Of a stretch of DNA of 64,000 nt, positions 1 to 9,074 are shown piece after piece. The position numbers were made by a program, and so were the translations under genes. Source of the stretch: an uncultured Faecalibacterium sp. (GTDB lineage Bacteria > Bacillota > Clostridia > Oscillospirales > Ruminococcaceae). The stretch covers positions 20,828 to 84,827 of the forward strand of contig CAKTEF010000006.1 in the NCBI GenBank assembly GCA_934547065.1, read 5' to 3'. Below the pieces are notes generated by a model, which saw nothing but the letters and a program-made list of their open reading frames with translations, was not told the DNA's origin and did not search any database. Every line of letters begins with the position of its first letter. The stretch's first letter is position 1.

Positions 1-863
1 CCCTGCTGATCAACGCCTCCGAGTGTGAGGTGTGGCTGACCAGCGATACCCAGGAGATGCTGAACTGCAGCGATGATATCATCCGCGGCATCAAGGCCGT
101 GCTGAAGTATACCGGCATCCCCAAGTGCGTCATCGGCATTGAGAACAACAAGCCGGAGTGCATCGACCTGCTGTGCAAAAAGACCGAGGGCGACAGCACC
201 ATCGAGGTCAAGCCCCTGCCCAGTGTCTACGGCACCGGTGCGGAGCTGATCCTGATCGAAAAGTGCCTGGGCCGCGAGGTGCCGCACGGCGGCCTGCCCG
301 CAGACGCAGGTGCCATTGTGATGAACGTGACCAGCGTTTCCACCCTGGGCAAGTATCTGGCAACCGGTATGCCGGTGGTCAGCCGCTGCATCACCGTGGA
401 CGGCGATGCCTGCGCAAAGCCCCAGAACCTGATCGTGCCCGTGGGCACCGCCTACGAGGATGTGCTGAACGCTGCCGGCATCAAGGGCGGCGTGCAGCTG
501 GGCAAGGTGGTTGCCGGCGGTGCCATGATGGGCCCCGCTGTGGAGAACCTGAGCTACCCCACCACCAAGACCACTTCCGGCCTGATCATGCTGAGCGCTG
601 CTGCCGCAGAGCCGCCGCAGGTCAACCCCTGCATCCGCTGTGGCCGCTGCGTGGAGTACTGCCCCATGGGCCTGGAGCCTGTGGAAGTGAACCAGGCTTA
701 CGCAGCCCGCGATGTGCAGGAGCTGGGCAAGCTGCATGTTGATTACTGCTTCAACTGCGGTTCCTGCACCTTTGTCTGCCCTGCAAAGCGCCCCTGCACC
801 CAGATGATGGGCCTGGCAAAGGCGTTCTACCTTGGTGAAATCAAAAAAGGAGGCAATAAGTAA
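1..863 (+). CDS. rnfC: RnfC subunit of Rnf complex, 5'-truncated
   Basis: This is the C-terminal part of the peripheral iron-sulfur subunit of Rnf, which receives electrons from ferredoxin and passes them toward NAD while the complex pumps Na+ or H+. The frame is open from base 3, reading LLINASECE, the usual RnfC core, so the true start lies left of the window. Two 4Fe-4S motifs are present near the C-terminus (CIRCGRCVEYCP and CFNCGSCTFVCP). The stop TAA at 861-863 overlaps the ATG of rnfD, so the two are translationally coupled. The gene order rnfC-D-G-E-A-B is the standard clostridial one. Confidence 0.95.
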   Translation, partial: LLINASECEVWLTSDTQEMLNCSDDIIRGIKAVLKYTGIPKCVIGIENNKPECIDLLCKKTEGDSTIEVKPLPSVYGTGAELILIEKCLGREVPHGGLPADAGAIVMNVTSVSTLGKYLATGMPVVSRCITVDGDACAKPQNLIVPVGTAYEDVLNAAGIKGGVQLGKVVAGGAMMGPAVENLSYPTTKTTSGLIMLSAAAAEPPQVNPCIRCGRCVEYCPMGLEPVEVNQAYAARDVQELGKLHVDYCFNCGSCTFVCPAKRPCTQMMGLAKAFYLGEIKKGGNK

Positions 864-1825
864 TGGATACGAAGCTTATTGTTTCGGCCTCCCCGCACCT
901 GCGTTCGGCGGAGACGACCCAGAGCCTGATGGCCAATGTGATCGTCGCCCTGACCCCCTGCGTGGTGGCCTCTGCGATCATTTTTGGTCTGCGTGCGCTG
1001 CTGGTCACGGCTGTGTCCGTGATCGCCTGCGTGGCGTTCGAGTGGCTGTACTGCAAGCTGCTTAAAAAGCAGAACCCCATCAGCGACCTGTCCGCTGTGG
1101 TCACCGGCATCATCCTGGCCATGAATGTGCCTGTGGGCATGCCCATCGGCCAGCTCATCGTCGGCGACCTGGTGGCCATCATTGTGGTCAAGCAGCTGTT
1201 CGGCGGCATTGGCATGAACTTTGCCAACCCCGCGCTGGTCGGCCGTATCGTGCTGTTCATCAGCTTTGCGGGCGAGATGAACAAGTGGGTGTTCCCCGAT
1301 GCAGCAGTGGACCAGCTGTCCAGCGCTACCCCGCTGGCGGTGGCCGATCCCTCCAAGCTGAGCCTGCTGGATCTGTTCATGGGCATCCACGGCGGTGTCC
1401 TGGGTGAGACCTGCGCCCTGGCCATCCTGCTGGGCCTTATCTATCTGGTGGTGACCAAGACCATCAGCATTGCGATCCCGGCTTCTTACATCGGCAGCAT
1501 GTTCATTTTCTACCTGATCTCCACCCACAGCCTGCACGGTGCCCTGGTGGGCATCCTGTCCGGCGGCCTGATGTTCGGTGCCGTGTTCATGGCCACCGAC
1601 TACGTTACCAGCCCCTTTACCCTGAAAGGTAAGCTGATCTACGGCCTGTGCCTGGGCATCGTCACCTTTGCCATCCGTCAGTGGGGCAGCTACGCCGAGG
1701 GCGTTTCCTTTGCGCTGCTGTTCATGAACCTGTGGGTCCCGTTCATCAACGATTGGACCCGTCAGACTCCTTATGGCTACATCAAGCCTGCAAAGAAAGC
1801 TGCAAAGGAGGGTGCTGGCAAATGA
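863..1825 (+). CDS. rnfD: RnfD, membrane flavoprotein subunit of Rnf complex
   Basis: Integral membrane subunit of about 320 residues belonging to the NqrB/RnfD family. It carries a covalently bound FMN in characterised homologues. The flavinylation motif is visible as SSATPLA at about residue 155. Multiple hydrophobic segments cover most of the length. The start overlaps the rnfC stop, and the stop overlaps the rnfG start (ATGA at 1822-1825), which indicates tight coupling inside the operon. Length and motif fit the family and nothing looks degraded. Confidence 0.95.
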   Translation: MDTKLIVSASPHLRSAETTQSLMANVIVALTPCVVASAIIFGLRALLVTAVSVIACVAFEWLYCKLLKKQNPISDLSAVVTGIILAMNVPVGMPIGQLIVGDLVAIIVVKQLFGGIGMNFANPALVGRIVLFISFAGEMNKWVFPDAAVDQLSSATPLAVADPSKLSLLDLFMGIHGGVLGETCALAILLGLIYLVVTKTISIAIPASYIGSMFIFYLISTHSLHGALVGILSGGLMFGAVFMATDYVTSPFTLKGKLIYGLCLGIVTFAIRQWGSYAEGVSFALLFMNLWVPFINDWTRQTPYGYIKPAKKAAKEGAGK

Positions 1826-2373
1826 GTAAGTCTACCAATTCGACCTGGGAGAGCACCGCAAAGCCGGTCGTTGTGCTGAGCGTGATCGCACTGATCGTCA
1901 GCCTGCTGCTGGCCCTGGTCAACTCTTTCACGGCACCGATCATTGAAGAAAACCAGAAGGCTGCAACGCTGGCCGCCTATGTGGACGTGATGCCCACCGT
2001 TTCCAGCGCATCCGACCTGGAAGAAGCCGCTTACACCACCGAGAACATCACCGGCGCTGTCAAGGCGACCGATGGCTCGCTGGCCATCAAGGCGGAGGAA
2101 AAGGGCTTTGACGGCGGCATCCTGACCGTCATCATGGGCTTTGACACCAATGGCACCGTGACCGGCATCTGGGTGGACGCTTCTACCCAGACCAAGGGCA
2201 TTGGCAGCAATGTCGCCAGCGAGAGCTTCCTGTCTCAGTTCGACGGCATGGATGGCACCCAGAACATCACCCTGGGCCAGGGCTACGATGCTTACAGCGG
2301 CGCTACCATTTCTTCCAAGGCTCTGTTTGCCGCCATCAACGATTGCATCAACTGCTACAATGAGCTGGCATAA
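1822..2373 (+). CDS. rnfG: RnfG, FMN-carrying electron transport subunit
   Basis: Subunit of 183 residues with one N-terminal membrane anchor (about residues 14-34) and an extracytoplasmic FMN-binding domain. The covalent flavinylation signature SGATISS is present near the C-terminus, with Thr as the expected FMN acceptor. I chose ATG 1822 because it overlaps the rnfD stop and gives the conserved MSKS...anchor architecture. Longer in-frame readings upstream lie inside rnfD and are not real. It passes electrons between the membrane flavins of the complex. Confidence 0.94.
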   Translation: MSKSTNSTWESTAKPVVVLSVIALIVSLLLALVNSFTAPIIEENQKAATLAAYVDVMPTVSSASDLEEAAYTTENITGAVKATDGSLAIKAEEKGFDGGILTVIMGFDTNGTVTGIWVDASTQTKGIGSNVASESFLSQFDGMDGTQNITLGQGYDAYSGATISSKALFAAINDCINCYNELA

Positions 2374-2389
2374 AGGAGGTTGGTAAGAA

Positions 2390-3055
2390 ATGGCAAACGA
2401 AAACAAGTCCAAGGTAAGCATCCTTACCAACGGCATCATTAAGGAAAACCCCGTCCTGCGTCTGGTCCTGGGCACCTGCTCGTGCCTGGCCGTTACCACG
2501 GCTGTTTCCAGCGCACTGGGCATGGGCGCGGCCTTCACGTTCGTGCTGGTCTGCTCCAATATCCTGATCTCGCTGCTGCGCAACGTGATCCCCGCAAAGG
2601 TCCATCTGCCCTGCTACATCGTCATCATTGCAGGCTTTGTTACCATCGTTCAGATGGTGATGCACGCCTACATGGACAGCCTGTACACCGCACTGGGCGT
2701 GTTCCTGCCCCTGATCGTTGTCAACTGCATCATCCTGGGCCGTGCCGAGATGTTCGCCTGCAAGAACAATGTGGTCGATTCCGCTCTGGACGGCATCGGC
2801 ATGGGCATTGGCTACACCCTGACCGTTACCCTGATGGCGACCATCCGCGAGATCCTGGGCAGCGGCACCTGGCTGGGCTTCCAGGTCCTGCCGGAGAGCA
2901 TGGCCAAGATGAGCATTATGACCCAGGCACCCGGCGCATTCTTCTGCTACGGCGTGCTGATGGCCGGCTGTGTCTGGCTGGAGGGCAAGCTGGATGCGCG
3001 CATCGAGCGCAAGAGCTGCTGCGACCTCGACAATCTGAAGAAGGAGGCAGAATAA
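2390..3055 (+). CDS. rnfE: RnfE, integral membrane subunit of Rnf complex
   Basis: A 221-residue polytopic membrane protein of the RnfA/RnfE/NqrD/NqrE family, the paired half-channel subunits that host the membrane iron-sulfur centre and the ion path. It shows the family core LIVVNCIILGRAE with the conserved Asn-Cys. A strong site, AAGGAGG, lies upstream of ATG 2390. It is one base from the next gene. The charged C-terminal tail (KKEAE) is cytoplasmic by prediction. Confidence 0.95.
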   Translation: MANENKSKVSILTNGIIKENPVLRLVLGTCSCLAVTTAVSSALGMGAAFTFVLVCSNILISLLRNVIPAKVHLPCYIVIIAGFVTIVQMVMHAYMDSLYTALGVFLPLIVVNCIILGRAEMFACKNNVVDSALDGIGMGIGYTLTVTLMATIREILGSGTWLGFQVLPESMAKMSIMTQAPGAFFCYGVLMAGCVWLEGKLDARIERKSCCDLDNLKKEAE

Positions 3056-3056
3056 G

Positions 3057-3689
3057 ATGTTCGTCAAACTCGCTGCGATCTTCTTCAGCATGATCCTGGT
3101 CAACAACTATGTGCTGGTGAAGTTCTATGGTATCTGCCCGTTCCTGGGCGTTTCCAAGAAGCTGGACTCCTCCATTGGTATGTCCGGCGCTGTTATCTTC
3201 GTCATGTTCATGGCAACGGCTGTGACCTTCCCCATCCAGATCTTTATCCTGGACCCGGCAGACCTTGGCTATCTGCAAACCATCGTGTTCATCCTGGTCA
3301 TTGCTGTCCTGGTCCAGTTCATTGAGATCTTCCTCAAGAAGTATATCGTTGCACTGTACAATTCTCTGGGCGTTTATCTGCCCCTGATCACCACCAACTG
3401 CTGCGTGCTGGCAGTGACCATCCTGGTCGTGGACGATTACGGTGCCGATGTTGCCACCCTGGGCTTTGGTGCTGCTTACATTGAGGCTCTGGTCTGTGCT
3501 GTGGGCGCAGGCGTGGGCTTTATGCTGGCCATGGTCATGTTCAGCGGCGTGCGCAAGCGCGTGGAAGCCTGCGATCCTCCCGCTCCGTTCAAGGGCCTGC
3601 CCATCACCCTGATCGCGGCAGCTATCACCAGCCTGTCCTTTATGGGCTTCGGCGGTCTCGTCGAAAACCTGTTCAACGTGACGCTGTAA
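3057..3689 (+). CDS. rnfA: RnfA, integral membrane subunit of Rnf complex
   Basis: A 210-residue membrane subunit, paralogue and partner of RnfE. The diagnostic core LPLITTNCCVLAVT holds the conserved Cys in the family's TTNC motif, plus a second cysteine. The N-terminal segment NNYVLVKFYGICPFLGVSKK is typical of RnfA. Five to six hydrophobic segments are visible. It starts one base after rnfE stops and is followed 15 bases later by rnfB. Confidence 0.95.
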   Translation: MFVKLAAIFFSMILVNNYVLVKFYGICPFLGVSKKLDSSIGMSGAVIFVMFMATAVTFPIQIFILDPADLGYLQTIVFILVIAVLVQFIEIFLKKYIVALYNSLGVYLPLITTNCCVLAVTILVVDDYGADVATLGFGAAYIEALVCAVGAGVGFMLAMVMFSGVRKRVEACDPPAPFKGLPITLIAAAITSLSFMGFGGLVENLFNVTL

Positions 3690-3704
3690 GGGAGGAACAG
3701 GATT

Positions 3705-4622
3705 ATGAATATTGCATCTGCTGTTATCCTCTGTACTGTCGTGGGCGCGATCGGTGCCATTATCCTGGTGCTGGCCGCAAAGTTCATGGCGGTGGAGGAA
3801 GATCCCCGAATTGAAGAAGTTGCCAACTGCCTGGCCGGTGCAAACTGCGGCGGCTGCGGCTACGCAGGCTGTGCAGACTACGCAAAGGCCGTGGTTATGG
3901 ACGGTGTTGCCTGCGACAAGTGCGCTCCCGGCGGCCCCAAGGCTGCCGCTGCCATTGCCAAGATCATGGGCGGCGAGGCAAGCGCTGTGGAGAAAAAAGC
4001 CGTGGTCCAGTGCCAGGGCAGCTCCGAGCACTGCAAGCCCAGCTATGATTACAAGGGCATCCAGACCTGTGCGGCTGCGGCGGCTCTGTACGGCGGCCCC
4101 AAGACCTGCACCTTTGCCTGCATCGGCCTGGGCGACTGCACCAAGGTCTGTAAGTTCGATGCCATCCACATCGTGGACGGCGTTGCCAAGGTGGATAAGG
4201 ACAAGTGTACCGGCTGTGGTGCCTGCGCCAACATCTGCCCCAAGCATGTCATCATGATCGACGCTGGCGGCCCCCGCAAGCCGGTGGTCATGTGCTCCAA
4301 CCAGGACAAGGGCCCTGTGGCCATGAAAGCCTGCACCACCTCCTGCATTGCCTGCGGCATGTGCGAGCGGACCTGCAAGTTCGACGCGATCCATGTTGTG
4401 GACGGCGTGGCCCGTGTGGACTACGACAAGTGCAAGGGCTGCGGCATGTGCGCCCAGAAGTGCCCCAAGAAGATCATCCTGTTCCCGCTGAAGGACGATC
4501 CCAATCCCCCGAAGCCGGTGGTGAAGCCCGCCGCTGCACCTGCCGCCCCGGCCGCAAAGCCGGAGGCCAAGGCTGAGGCACAGCCCGCAGAGGCTGAGCC
4601 CAAGCAGGAAAAGGCTGAATAA
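3705..4622 (+). CDS. rnfB: RnfB, multi-cluster ferredoxin-like entry subunit
   Basis: A 305-residue iron-sulfur protein that is the electron entry point of the Rnf complex. An N-terminal transmembrane helix (residues 3-26) is followed by the RnfB-type cluster site with Cys48, Cys51, Cys56 and Cys73. Then come cysteine-rich ferredoxin repeats, including CTGCGACANICP, CIACGMCERTC and CKGCGMCAQKCP. The last 35 residues are a Pro/Ala/Glu-rich tail of unknown role, common in this lineage. A SD-like GGGAGG precedes the ATG. It is the last gene of the operon, directly before a strong terminator. Confidence 0.95.
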   Translation: MNIASAVILCTVVGAIGAIILVLAAKFMAVEEDPRIEEVANCLAGANCGGCGYAGCADYAKAVVMDGVACDKCAPGGPKAAAAIAKIMGGEASAVEKKAVVQCQGSSEHCKPSYDYKGIQTCAAAAALYGGPKTCTFACIGLGDCTKVCKFDAIHIVDGVAKVDKDKCTGCGACANICPKHVIMIDAGGPRKPVVMCSNQDKGPVAMKACTTSCIACGMCERTCKFDAIHVVDGVARVDYDKCKGCGMCAQKCPKKIILFPLKDDPNPPKPVVKPAAAPAAPAAKPEAKAEAQPAEAEPKQEKAE

Positions 4623-4634
4623 ACAGTCCCTTTC

Positions 4635-4669
4635 AGGAGGGGCGGACGCTGTGTCCGCCCCTCCTTTTT
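4635..4669 (+). terminator. Rho-independent terminator of rnf operon
   Basis: A perfect 13-bp stem (4635-4647 with 4653-4665), five-base loop and T5 tract, 13 bases after the rnfB stop. Confidence 0.93.
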
Positions 4670-4811
4670 GCTGCTCCGGGGCAGGTGTGGGAGTTTTTGC
4701 GGTCTTTTATAAAAAAATCCGGTAGGCAGGCGGGCGGAAATGTGCTTTAATGGAAGAAAAACGCCCCGGCAAAAAACCGGAGCGCTTGGAACGCAGGAAA
4801 AGAGGAATGTT

Positions 4812-5942
4812 ATGGAACAACAAAACACGCGCCTGCGCAACGCGGGATTCACCACCTTTTTCTTCAGCGGCATCTGTGCCATTTCCAGCGGCGTGGTGGT
4901 GAGCCTGCTGCAGGAAAAATACGGTTTTGACTATGGCATGACCGGCACCCTGCTCTCGCTGATGAGCATTGGCAACCTGCTGGCCGGGTTTTTGACCGGG
5001 ATCCTGCCGGGGATGCTGGGGCTCAAGCCCAGCGTTCTGCTGCTGACCATCGGTTACACGGCGGGGTATGCCATCATGGGCTTTACCGGGGCCGAGATCC
5101 TGCTGGCACTGGCGTTTTTCCTGGTGGGCATTGCCAAGGGCAGCGTCATCAACGCCTGCACCATCCTGGTCAGCGACCATTCCGCTGACCGCACCCGCGG
5201 GATGAACCTGATGCACAGCTGCTACGCCTGCGGTGCGCTGCTCTGCCCGTTCCTGATCGCGGCAGCCGCGCGGGTGAGTGTGGCGCTGGCTGTGCTGGTG
5301 CTGGCAGCCCTGGGCGGCGTGCTCTGGCTGGTCTATCTGGCCACCCCGATGGCGGGAAACCAGAAAGAGCAAAAGACAGCCATTGACTGGAGCTTTTTGC
5401 GGCAGCCCCGGTTCTGGATGCTGACCGGCCTGCTGTTCTGCCAGAACGCCGCAGAACAAAGCGTGACCGGCTGGATGGTGACCTACTTCAAGGGCAGCGG
5501 CATCATTGCGGGCACACTGGCGGCTTACACCGTCACCGTAATGTGGGGAGCCACGCTGGCGGCCCGGCTGCTGATCGCCTTTGTGTTCCCATTCAAGGCC
5601 CCGCGCAAGGCAATGGTGGGCATGGCGCTGACCTGCACGGTGTTCTATGTGGCCCTGATGCGGGCTCACGGCCAGTGGCCGGCCATCCTGCTGTTGTTTG
5701 CCTTTGCCTTTGCCATGGCGGGCATGAACCCCACGGCTGTGGCCAGCGCCGGAAAAATGACCAGCGTGACCAGCATGGGCATCCTGCTTCCCACCGCATC
5801 CAGCGGCGCCATCCTGATGCCGTGGGTCATTGGCCGCGTGGCCGAGCACGCCGGGCTGGCGGCCGGTATGGCAGCCAACATCGTGCCCTGTGTGGGCATG
5901 GTGGTGTTTGCCGTGCTTGTGGCTAGATTGCCGGAGGAATGA
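4812..5942 (+). CDS. Major facilitator superfamily permease
   Basis: A 376-residue polytopic membrane protein with about twelve hydrophobic segments, the usual MFS size. The substrate cannot be told from the sequence. It reads like the oxalate/formate antiporter-like or sugar-like MFS group: GFTTFFFSGICAISSGVV at the start and an internal helix repeat. I chose ATG 4812, preceded by AAGAGGA, over the upstream in-frame ATG 4740, whose extra 24 residues are polar and basic. It stands alone between the rnf terminator and a repeat-rich stretch. Confidence 0.8.
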   Translation: MEQQNTRLRNAGFTTFFFSGICAISSGVVVSLLQEKYGFDYGMTGTLLSLMSIGNLLAGFLTGILPGMLGLKPSVLLLTIGYTAGYAIMGFTGAEILLALAFFLVGIAKGSVINACTILVSDHSADRTRGMNLMHSCYACGALLCPFLIAAAARVSVALAVLVLAALGGVLWLVYLATPMAGNQKEQKTAIDWSFLRQPRFWMLTGLLFCQNAAEQSVTGWMVTYFKGSGIIAGTLAAYTVTVMWGATLAARLLIAFVFPFKAPRKAMVGMALTCTVFYVALMRAHGQWPAILLLFAFAFAMAGMNPTAVASAGKMTSVTSMGILLPTASSGAILMPWVIGRVAEHAGLAAGMAANIVPCVGMVVFAVLVARLPEE

Positions 5943-5949
5943 GAGCGAT

Positions 5950-6345
5950 TGGCAGGGCGGCGGGGAGCTTTCCAACGGCTTATGGTTTCGGCCTGCGCTC
6001 CGGGAGCTTTCTCCGCGAACAGCCCGGAACCCACGGTTCCGCCCCAATACGCGATTCTCCGTATCGCGTATTGGGGCCCCACTTCCCGGACATTCGCCGG
6101 AGAAACTCCCCTCGCGCAGGCCAGGGCAGCAGTAGCTTTCCCAGCAGGACGGTGGGGAGTTTCCCAAAGCAAGTGTCCGGGGGCGGGACGCACTGCAACA
6201 ACAGCGACCGCCGCCAGTGGCGGATATAGAGAGCTGTTGTTGGGGCCGCGGCCAGCAAGGCGCAAGCGTCAGCGCGCGGATGCTGGGTGCCGCAACCCGA
6301 TATCACTTGCGTGGGAAAGCTCCCCAACGCCCTGTCGGAACAAGC
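5950..6345. repeat. Highly structured intergenic repeat region
   Basis: This 400-base stretch has no credible gene. It holds nested inverted repeats. A perfect 14-bp stem with a 7-base loop lies at 6042-6055/6063-6076, inside weaker arms carrying GGGAGCTTTCTCCG and its near complement. A 10-bp perfect pair is at 6196-6205/6233-6242, with an inner CCGCCA/TGGCGG hairpin. A further imperfect pair of arms lies near 6140-6170 and 6307-6340. It looks like one or two copies of a palindromic interspersed element. Confidence 0.75.
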
Positions 6346-6350
6346 GTTGG

Positions 6351-6971
6351 TTAAGTCCCGATCCCGCGCGCTTTGGCGCTGAACTCGCAGCCGCAGTAAT
6401 CCTGGCGGTAGAGGTCGTACTCGGCCGAAAGCTGAAGCGAGCGCAGGTAGCCGTTGTGCTTTTTGAAGTCGGAAGGCAGGTGCTTTACCCCGAACTCAGC
6501 TTCCAGCTCCTGCCCGATGGCATTGATCCGGGCGGCATCTTTGTGGGGGCTGATGGACAGGGTCGTGGTGAACCAATCAAAGCCGTGCTCCCTGGCGTAC
6601 TGGGCAGCCCGGCGCATCCGCAGCCGGTAGCAGACGGTGCAGCGGCTGCCGCGCTCCGGTTCCTGTTCCAGGCCCTGCACGGCGGTGTAGAACTCCTGCG
6701 GGTTGTAGGGATCCTCCACCACGGTCACCCCCAGCGGGTGGGCTGCCGCCACAAAGCGTTCCAGTTCCTCGCCGCGGCGGCGGTATTCCTCCGCAGGCCA
6801 GGTGTTGGGGTTGTAGTAGAGGACCGTGATCTCAAAATAGGGGCACAGCTGTTCCAGCACCGCGCTGGAACAGGGCCCGCAGCAGGCGTGGAGCAGCAGC
6901 CTGGGCCGCTGACCGTCCAGAGTTTTCAACACTTCGTCCATCTGCTGTGCAAAATTCAACTGCTTTGACAT
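6351..6971 (-). CDS. queH: Epoxyqueuosine reductase QueH
   Basis: A 206-residue QueH (formerly DUF208) protein, which reduces epoxyqueuosine to queuosine in tRNA and replaces the cobalamin-dependent QueG. Cysteine motifs that bind the metals are all visible: HACCGPCSSAV near residue 30, CTVCYRLRM mid-protein, and DYCGCEFS near the end. The start at 6971 is preferred because AAAGGATGG lies 8 bases upstream. The next ATG out, at 6980, falls inside that ribosome site. It is a single-gene unit flanked by repeats. Confidence 0.92.
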   Translation of the reverse strand: MSKQLNFAQQMDEVLKTLDGQRPRLLLHACCGPCSSAVLEQLCPYFEITVLYYNPNTWPAEEYRRRGEELERFVAAAHPLGVTVVEDPYNPQEFYTAVQGLEQEPERGSRCTVCYRLRMRRAAQYAREHGFDWFTTTLSISPHKDAARINAIGQELEAEFGVKHLPSDFKKHNGYLRSLQLSAEYDLYRQDYCGCEFSAKARGIGT

Positions 6972-7099
6972 AGGGACCATCCTTTGCTATACTTTTATAG
7001 CAGTTTGCGTTTTGAATGCACAAGCAGCATCCGCAAACTGCAGATCGCAAATATGCCGTTTCGATCGGCACTATTTTTGAAAATTGCGATAGATAAAGT

Positions 7100-7247
7100 T
7101 TCGTCTTCGCACAACCTCTCCGCTTCGCTGCGCTCAGCAGCTGCCCTCTCTTTGCCGCTCGCGCGACATCTCCCTCCGGCCGGAGAGAGTCTTTCCTGGC
7201 AGGGGAGATGCCGCGTCAGCGACAGAGAGGTTGTACGGAGGACGACT
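7100..7247. repeat. MITE-like palindromic repeat (family A, copy 1)
   Basis: About 148 bases with imperfect terminal inverted repeats: TCGTCTTCGCACAACCTCTC at the left, and its near complement ending in GGAGGACGA at the right. The core has CTCGCGCGACATCTCCCTC followed by the palindrome CCGGCCGG. The same core occurs near 31094-31145 and, inverted, near 54813-54862. No coding potential. It fills the otherwise empty 6972-7290 gap. Confidence 0.7.
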
Positions 7248-7290
7248 GAATCTATTATAGCATAACTTGAAAGAAAAGAGGAGAACCTCG

Positions 7291-7494
7291 ATGACAAACG
7301 AAAAAATTGCCCGCATCAATGAGCTGGCCAAAAAGAGCAAGACCACCGGCTTGACCGAGACCGAAAAGGCAGAGCAGCAGGCCCTGCGGCAGGAATACAT
7401 CGCGGGTATCAAGTCCAGCCTGCGGGCCCAGCTGAACAATACCTCGATCCGGGAGCCGGACGGCACCATCCACAAGCTGGCAAAGAAAGACTGA
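7291..7494 (+). CDS. DUF896 / YnzC-family small protein
   Basis: A 67-residue cytoplasmic protein of the DUF896 (YnzC/YneB) family. The family core is clear: [20 protein letters not shown] followed by QALRQEYI. In Bacillus, family members are SOS-associated small proteins of poorly defined role. The start at 7291 is set by AGAGGAGA seven bases upstream; an upstream in-frame ATG at 7267 would lack a site. Length is normal. No operon partner is evident. Confidence 0.88.
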   Translation: MTNEKIARINELAKKSKTTGLTETEKAEQQALRQEYIAGIKSSLRAQLNNTSIREPDGTIHKLAKKD

Positions 7495-7502
7495 ACCGTC
7501 GG

Positions 7503-7600
7503 CCGGGCCCTGCGGCCCGGAGCGGCAGGGAGCATCCGGAAACCGTCATAAAAAGGGAACATGGCTGCTTTCTGAAGAAAGTATGCCTTTCCCTCTTTTT
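7503..7600 (+). other. Hairpins after DUF896 gene, possible terminator
   Basis: A perfect CCGGGCC/GGCCCGG hairpin lies at 7503-7520 without a T run. A weaker GGGAA/TTCCC pairing runs from about 7554 into a long T tract at 7595-7602. Termination here is plausible but only weakly supported. Confidence 0.4.
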
Positions 7601-7741
7601 TTGTCCGCGCAATCGTGCTATACTGTAACTGTATCGGTGTGAGCAGCAGCTCATGCAGGCACAGATTCCCAAGGTGGCGTATCCCGTGCAGGGTGCACGG
7701 AAAAGGCTGTCTTTTGTAAAATGATAAAGAGGTCATTTATT

Positions 7742-9034
7742 ATGCTTACTGCAATTACGGGTATCAACTGGGGCGATGAGGGCAAGGGCCGCATGGTCGA
7801 TCTGATCAGCCAGGAGTATGACATCGTTGCACGGTATCAGGGCGGCAACAACGCAGGCCACACGGTGAAAAACGAGCGCGGCAAGTTCGTGTTGAACCTG
7901 CTGCCCTCCGGCATCCTGCGCCCCAATGTTGTCTGCGTGATGGGCAACGGTATGGTCATTGATCCCCACCACCTGGACGGCGAGATCAACAAGCTGCGTG
8001 AGCAGGGCGTTGAGATCAGCCCCAAGAATCTGAAGATCTCTGACCGCGCTACCATCACCATGCCGTACCATGTGGAACAGGACGGCCTGGAAGAAGCCCG
8101 CCTGTCCAAGACCGGCGCACAGTTCGGCTCCACCAAGCGCGGCATCGCTTACGCTTACGGCGATAAGTACATGAAAAAGACCCTGCGCATGGGCGATCTG
8201 CTCCACCTGGACGACTCGGTGAAGAAGCGTCTGATTACCATGGTGGACTCCAAGAACCTGGTCATGGAAGGCAGCTACAACGCCGCGCCCATCAGCGTGG
8301 ACGAAATGTGGAGCTGGCTTGAAAAATATGCCGCCATCTTCAAGGATTACATCTGCGACGCGGGCCAGTACCTGGCCGATGCCGATGCTGCGGGCAAAAA
8401 GGTGTTGTTTGAGGCCCAGCTGGGCGCTCTGCGCGACATCGACTTTGGCATCTACCCCTACACCACTTCTTCCAACGTCATTGGCGCGTATGCACCCATC
8501 GGCGCTGGCATCCCCGGCCACAAGCTGACCAACTCCATCGGCGTGATGAAAGCCTACTCCTCCTGCGTGGGCGACGGCCCGTTCACCACGGAGCTGGCCA
8601 TGACCGAGGAGGAAAAGCACGCTCTGCGTGAGGCTGGCCACGAGTATGGCGCTGCCACCGGCCGTCCCCGCCGTGTAGGCCCTGTGGATCTGGTGGCAAG
8701 CCGCTACGGCGTGTTCTGCCAGGGCTGCGATGAGGTGGCCCTGACCCTGCTGGATGTGCTGGACTACATGGAAACGATCCCCGTGGTCACCGCTTACAAG
8801 CTGACCGACGGCACCACCACCACCCGCTTCCCCATGGGCGAGGCACTGGATACCGCACAGCCTGTGGTGGAGCATCTGCCCGGCTGGCACTGCGATATCA
8901 CCGCAGCCCGCAAGTGGGAGGATCTGCCCAAGGAAGCACAGGCCTATGTGGAATACCTGGAAAAGGCCATTGGCTGCAAGATCGGCTACATCTCGGTGGG
9001 CGCTGAGCGCGAAGCCTACATCCGCCGCGTCTGA
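7742..9034 (+). CDS. purA: Adenylosuccinate synthetase
   Basis: PurA joins IMP and aspartate using GTP to form adenylosuccinate, the first committed step of AMP synthesis. It is 430 residues, the usual length. The GTP-binding loop NWGDEGKG is at residues 10-17, followed by GGNNAGHT, both invariant. ATG 7742 follows AAAGAGG at a good distance; an in-frame ATG at 7721 lies upstream of that site and is rejected. The upstream leader (7630-7720) has two small hairpins but matches no riboswitch I know. Confidence 0.96.
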   Translation: MLTAITGINWGDEGKGRMVDLISQEYDIVARYQGGNNAGHTVKNERGKFVLNLLPSGILRPNVVCVMGNGMVIDPHHLDGEINKLREQGVEISPKNLKISDRATITMPYHVEQDGLEEARLSKTGAQFGSTKRGIAYAYGDKYMKKTLRMGDLLHLDDSVKKRLITMVDSKNLVMEGSYNAAPISVDEMWSWLEKYAAIFKDYICDAGQYLADADAAGKKVLFEAQLGALRDIDFGIYPYTTSSNVIGAYAPIGAGIPGHKLTNSIGVMKAYSSCVGDGPFTTELAMTEEEKHALREAGHEYGAATGRPRRVGPVDLVASRYGVFCQGCDEVALTLLDVLDYMETIPVVTAYKLTDGTTTTRFPMGEALDTAQPVVEHLPGWHCDITAARKWEDLPKEAQAYVEYLEKAIGCKIGYISVGAEREAYIRRV

Positions 9035-9074
9035 TCGGCCGCCTGCCCACCGCGATTGAAAAGGAAGCGTCACT

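Noticed and set aside
4740..4811. N-terminal extension of the MFS permease from ATG 4740
   Set aside because: The added residues are polar and basic, not a membrane leader, and ATG 4812 has the better ribosome site.
7625..7741. Purine or other riboswitch ahead of purA
   Set aside because: Two small hairpins are visible, but the conserved three-way junction and loops of the purine or PRPP classes are not.
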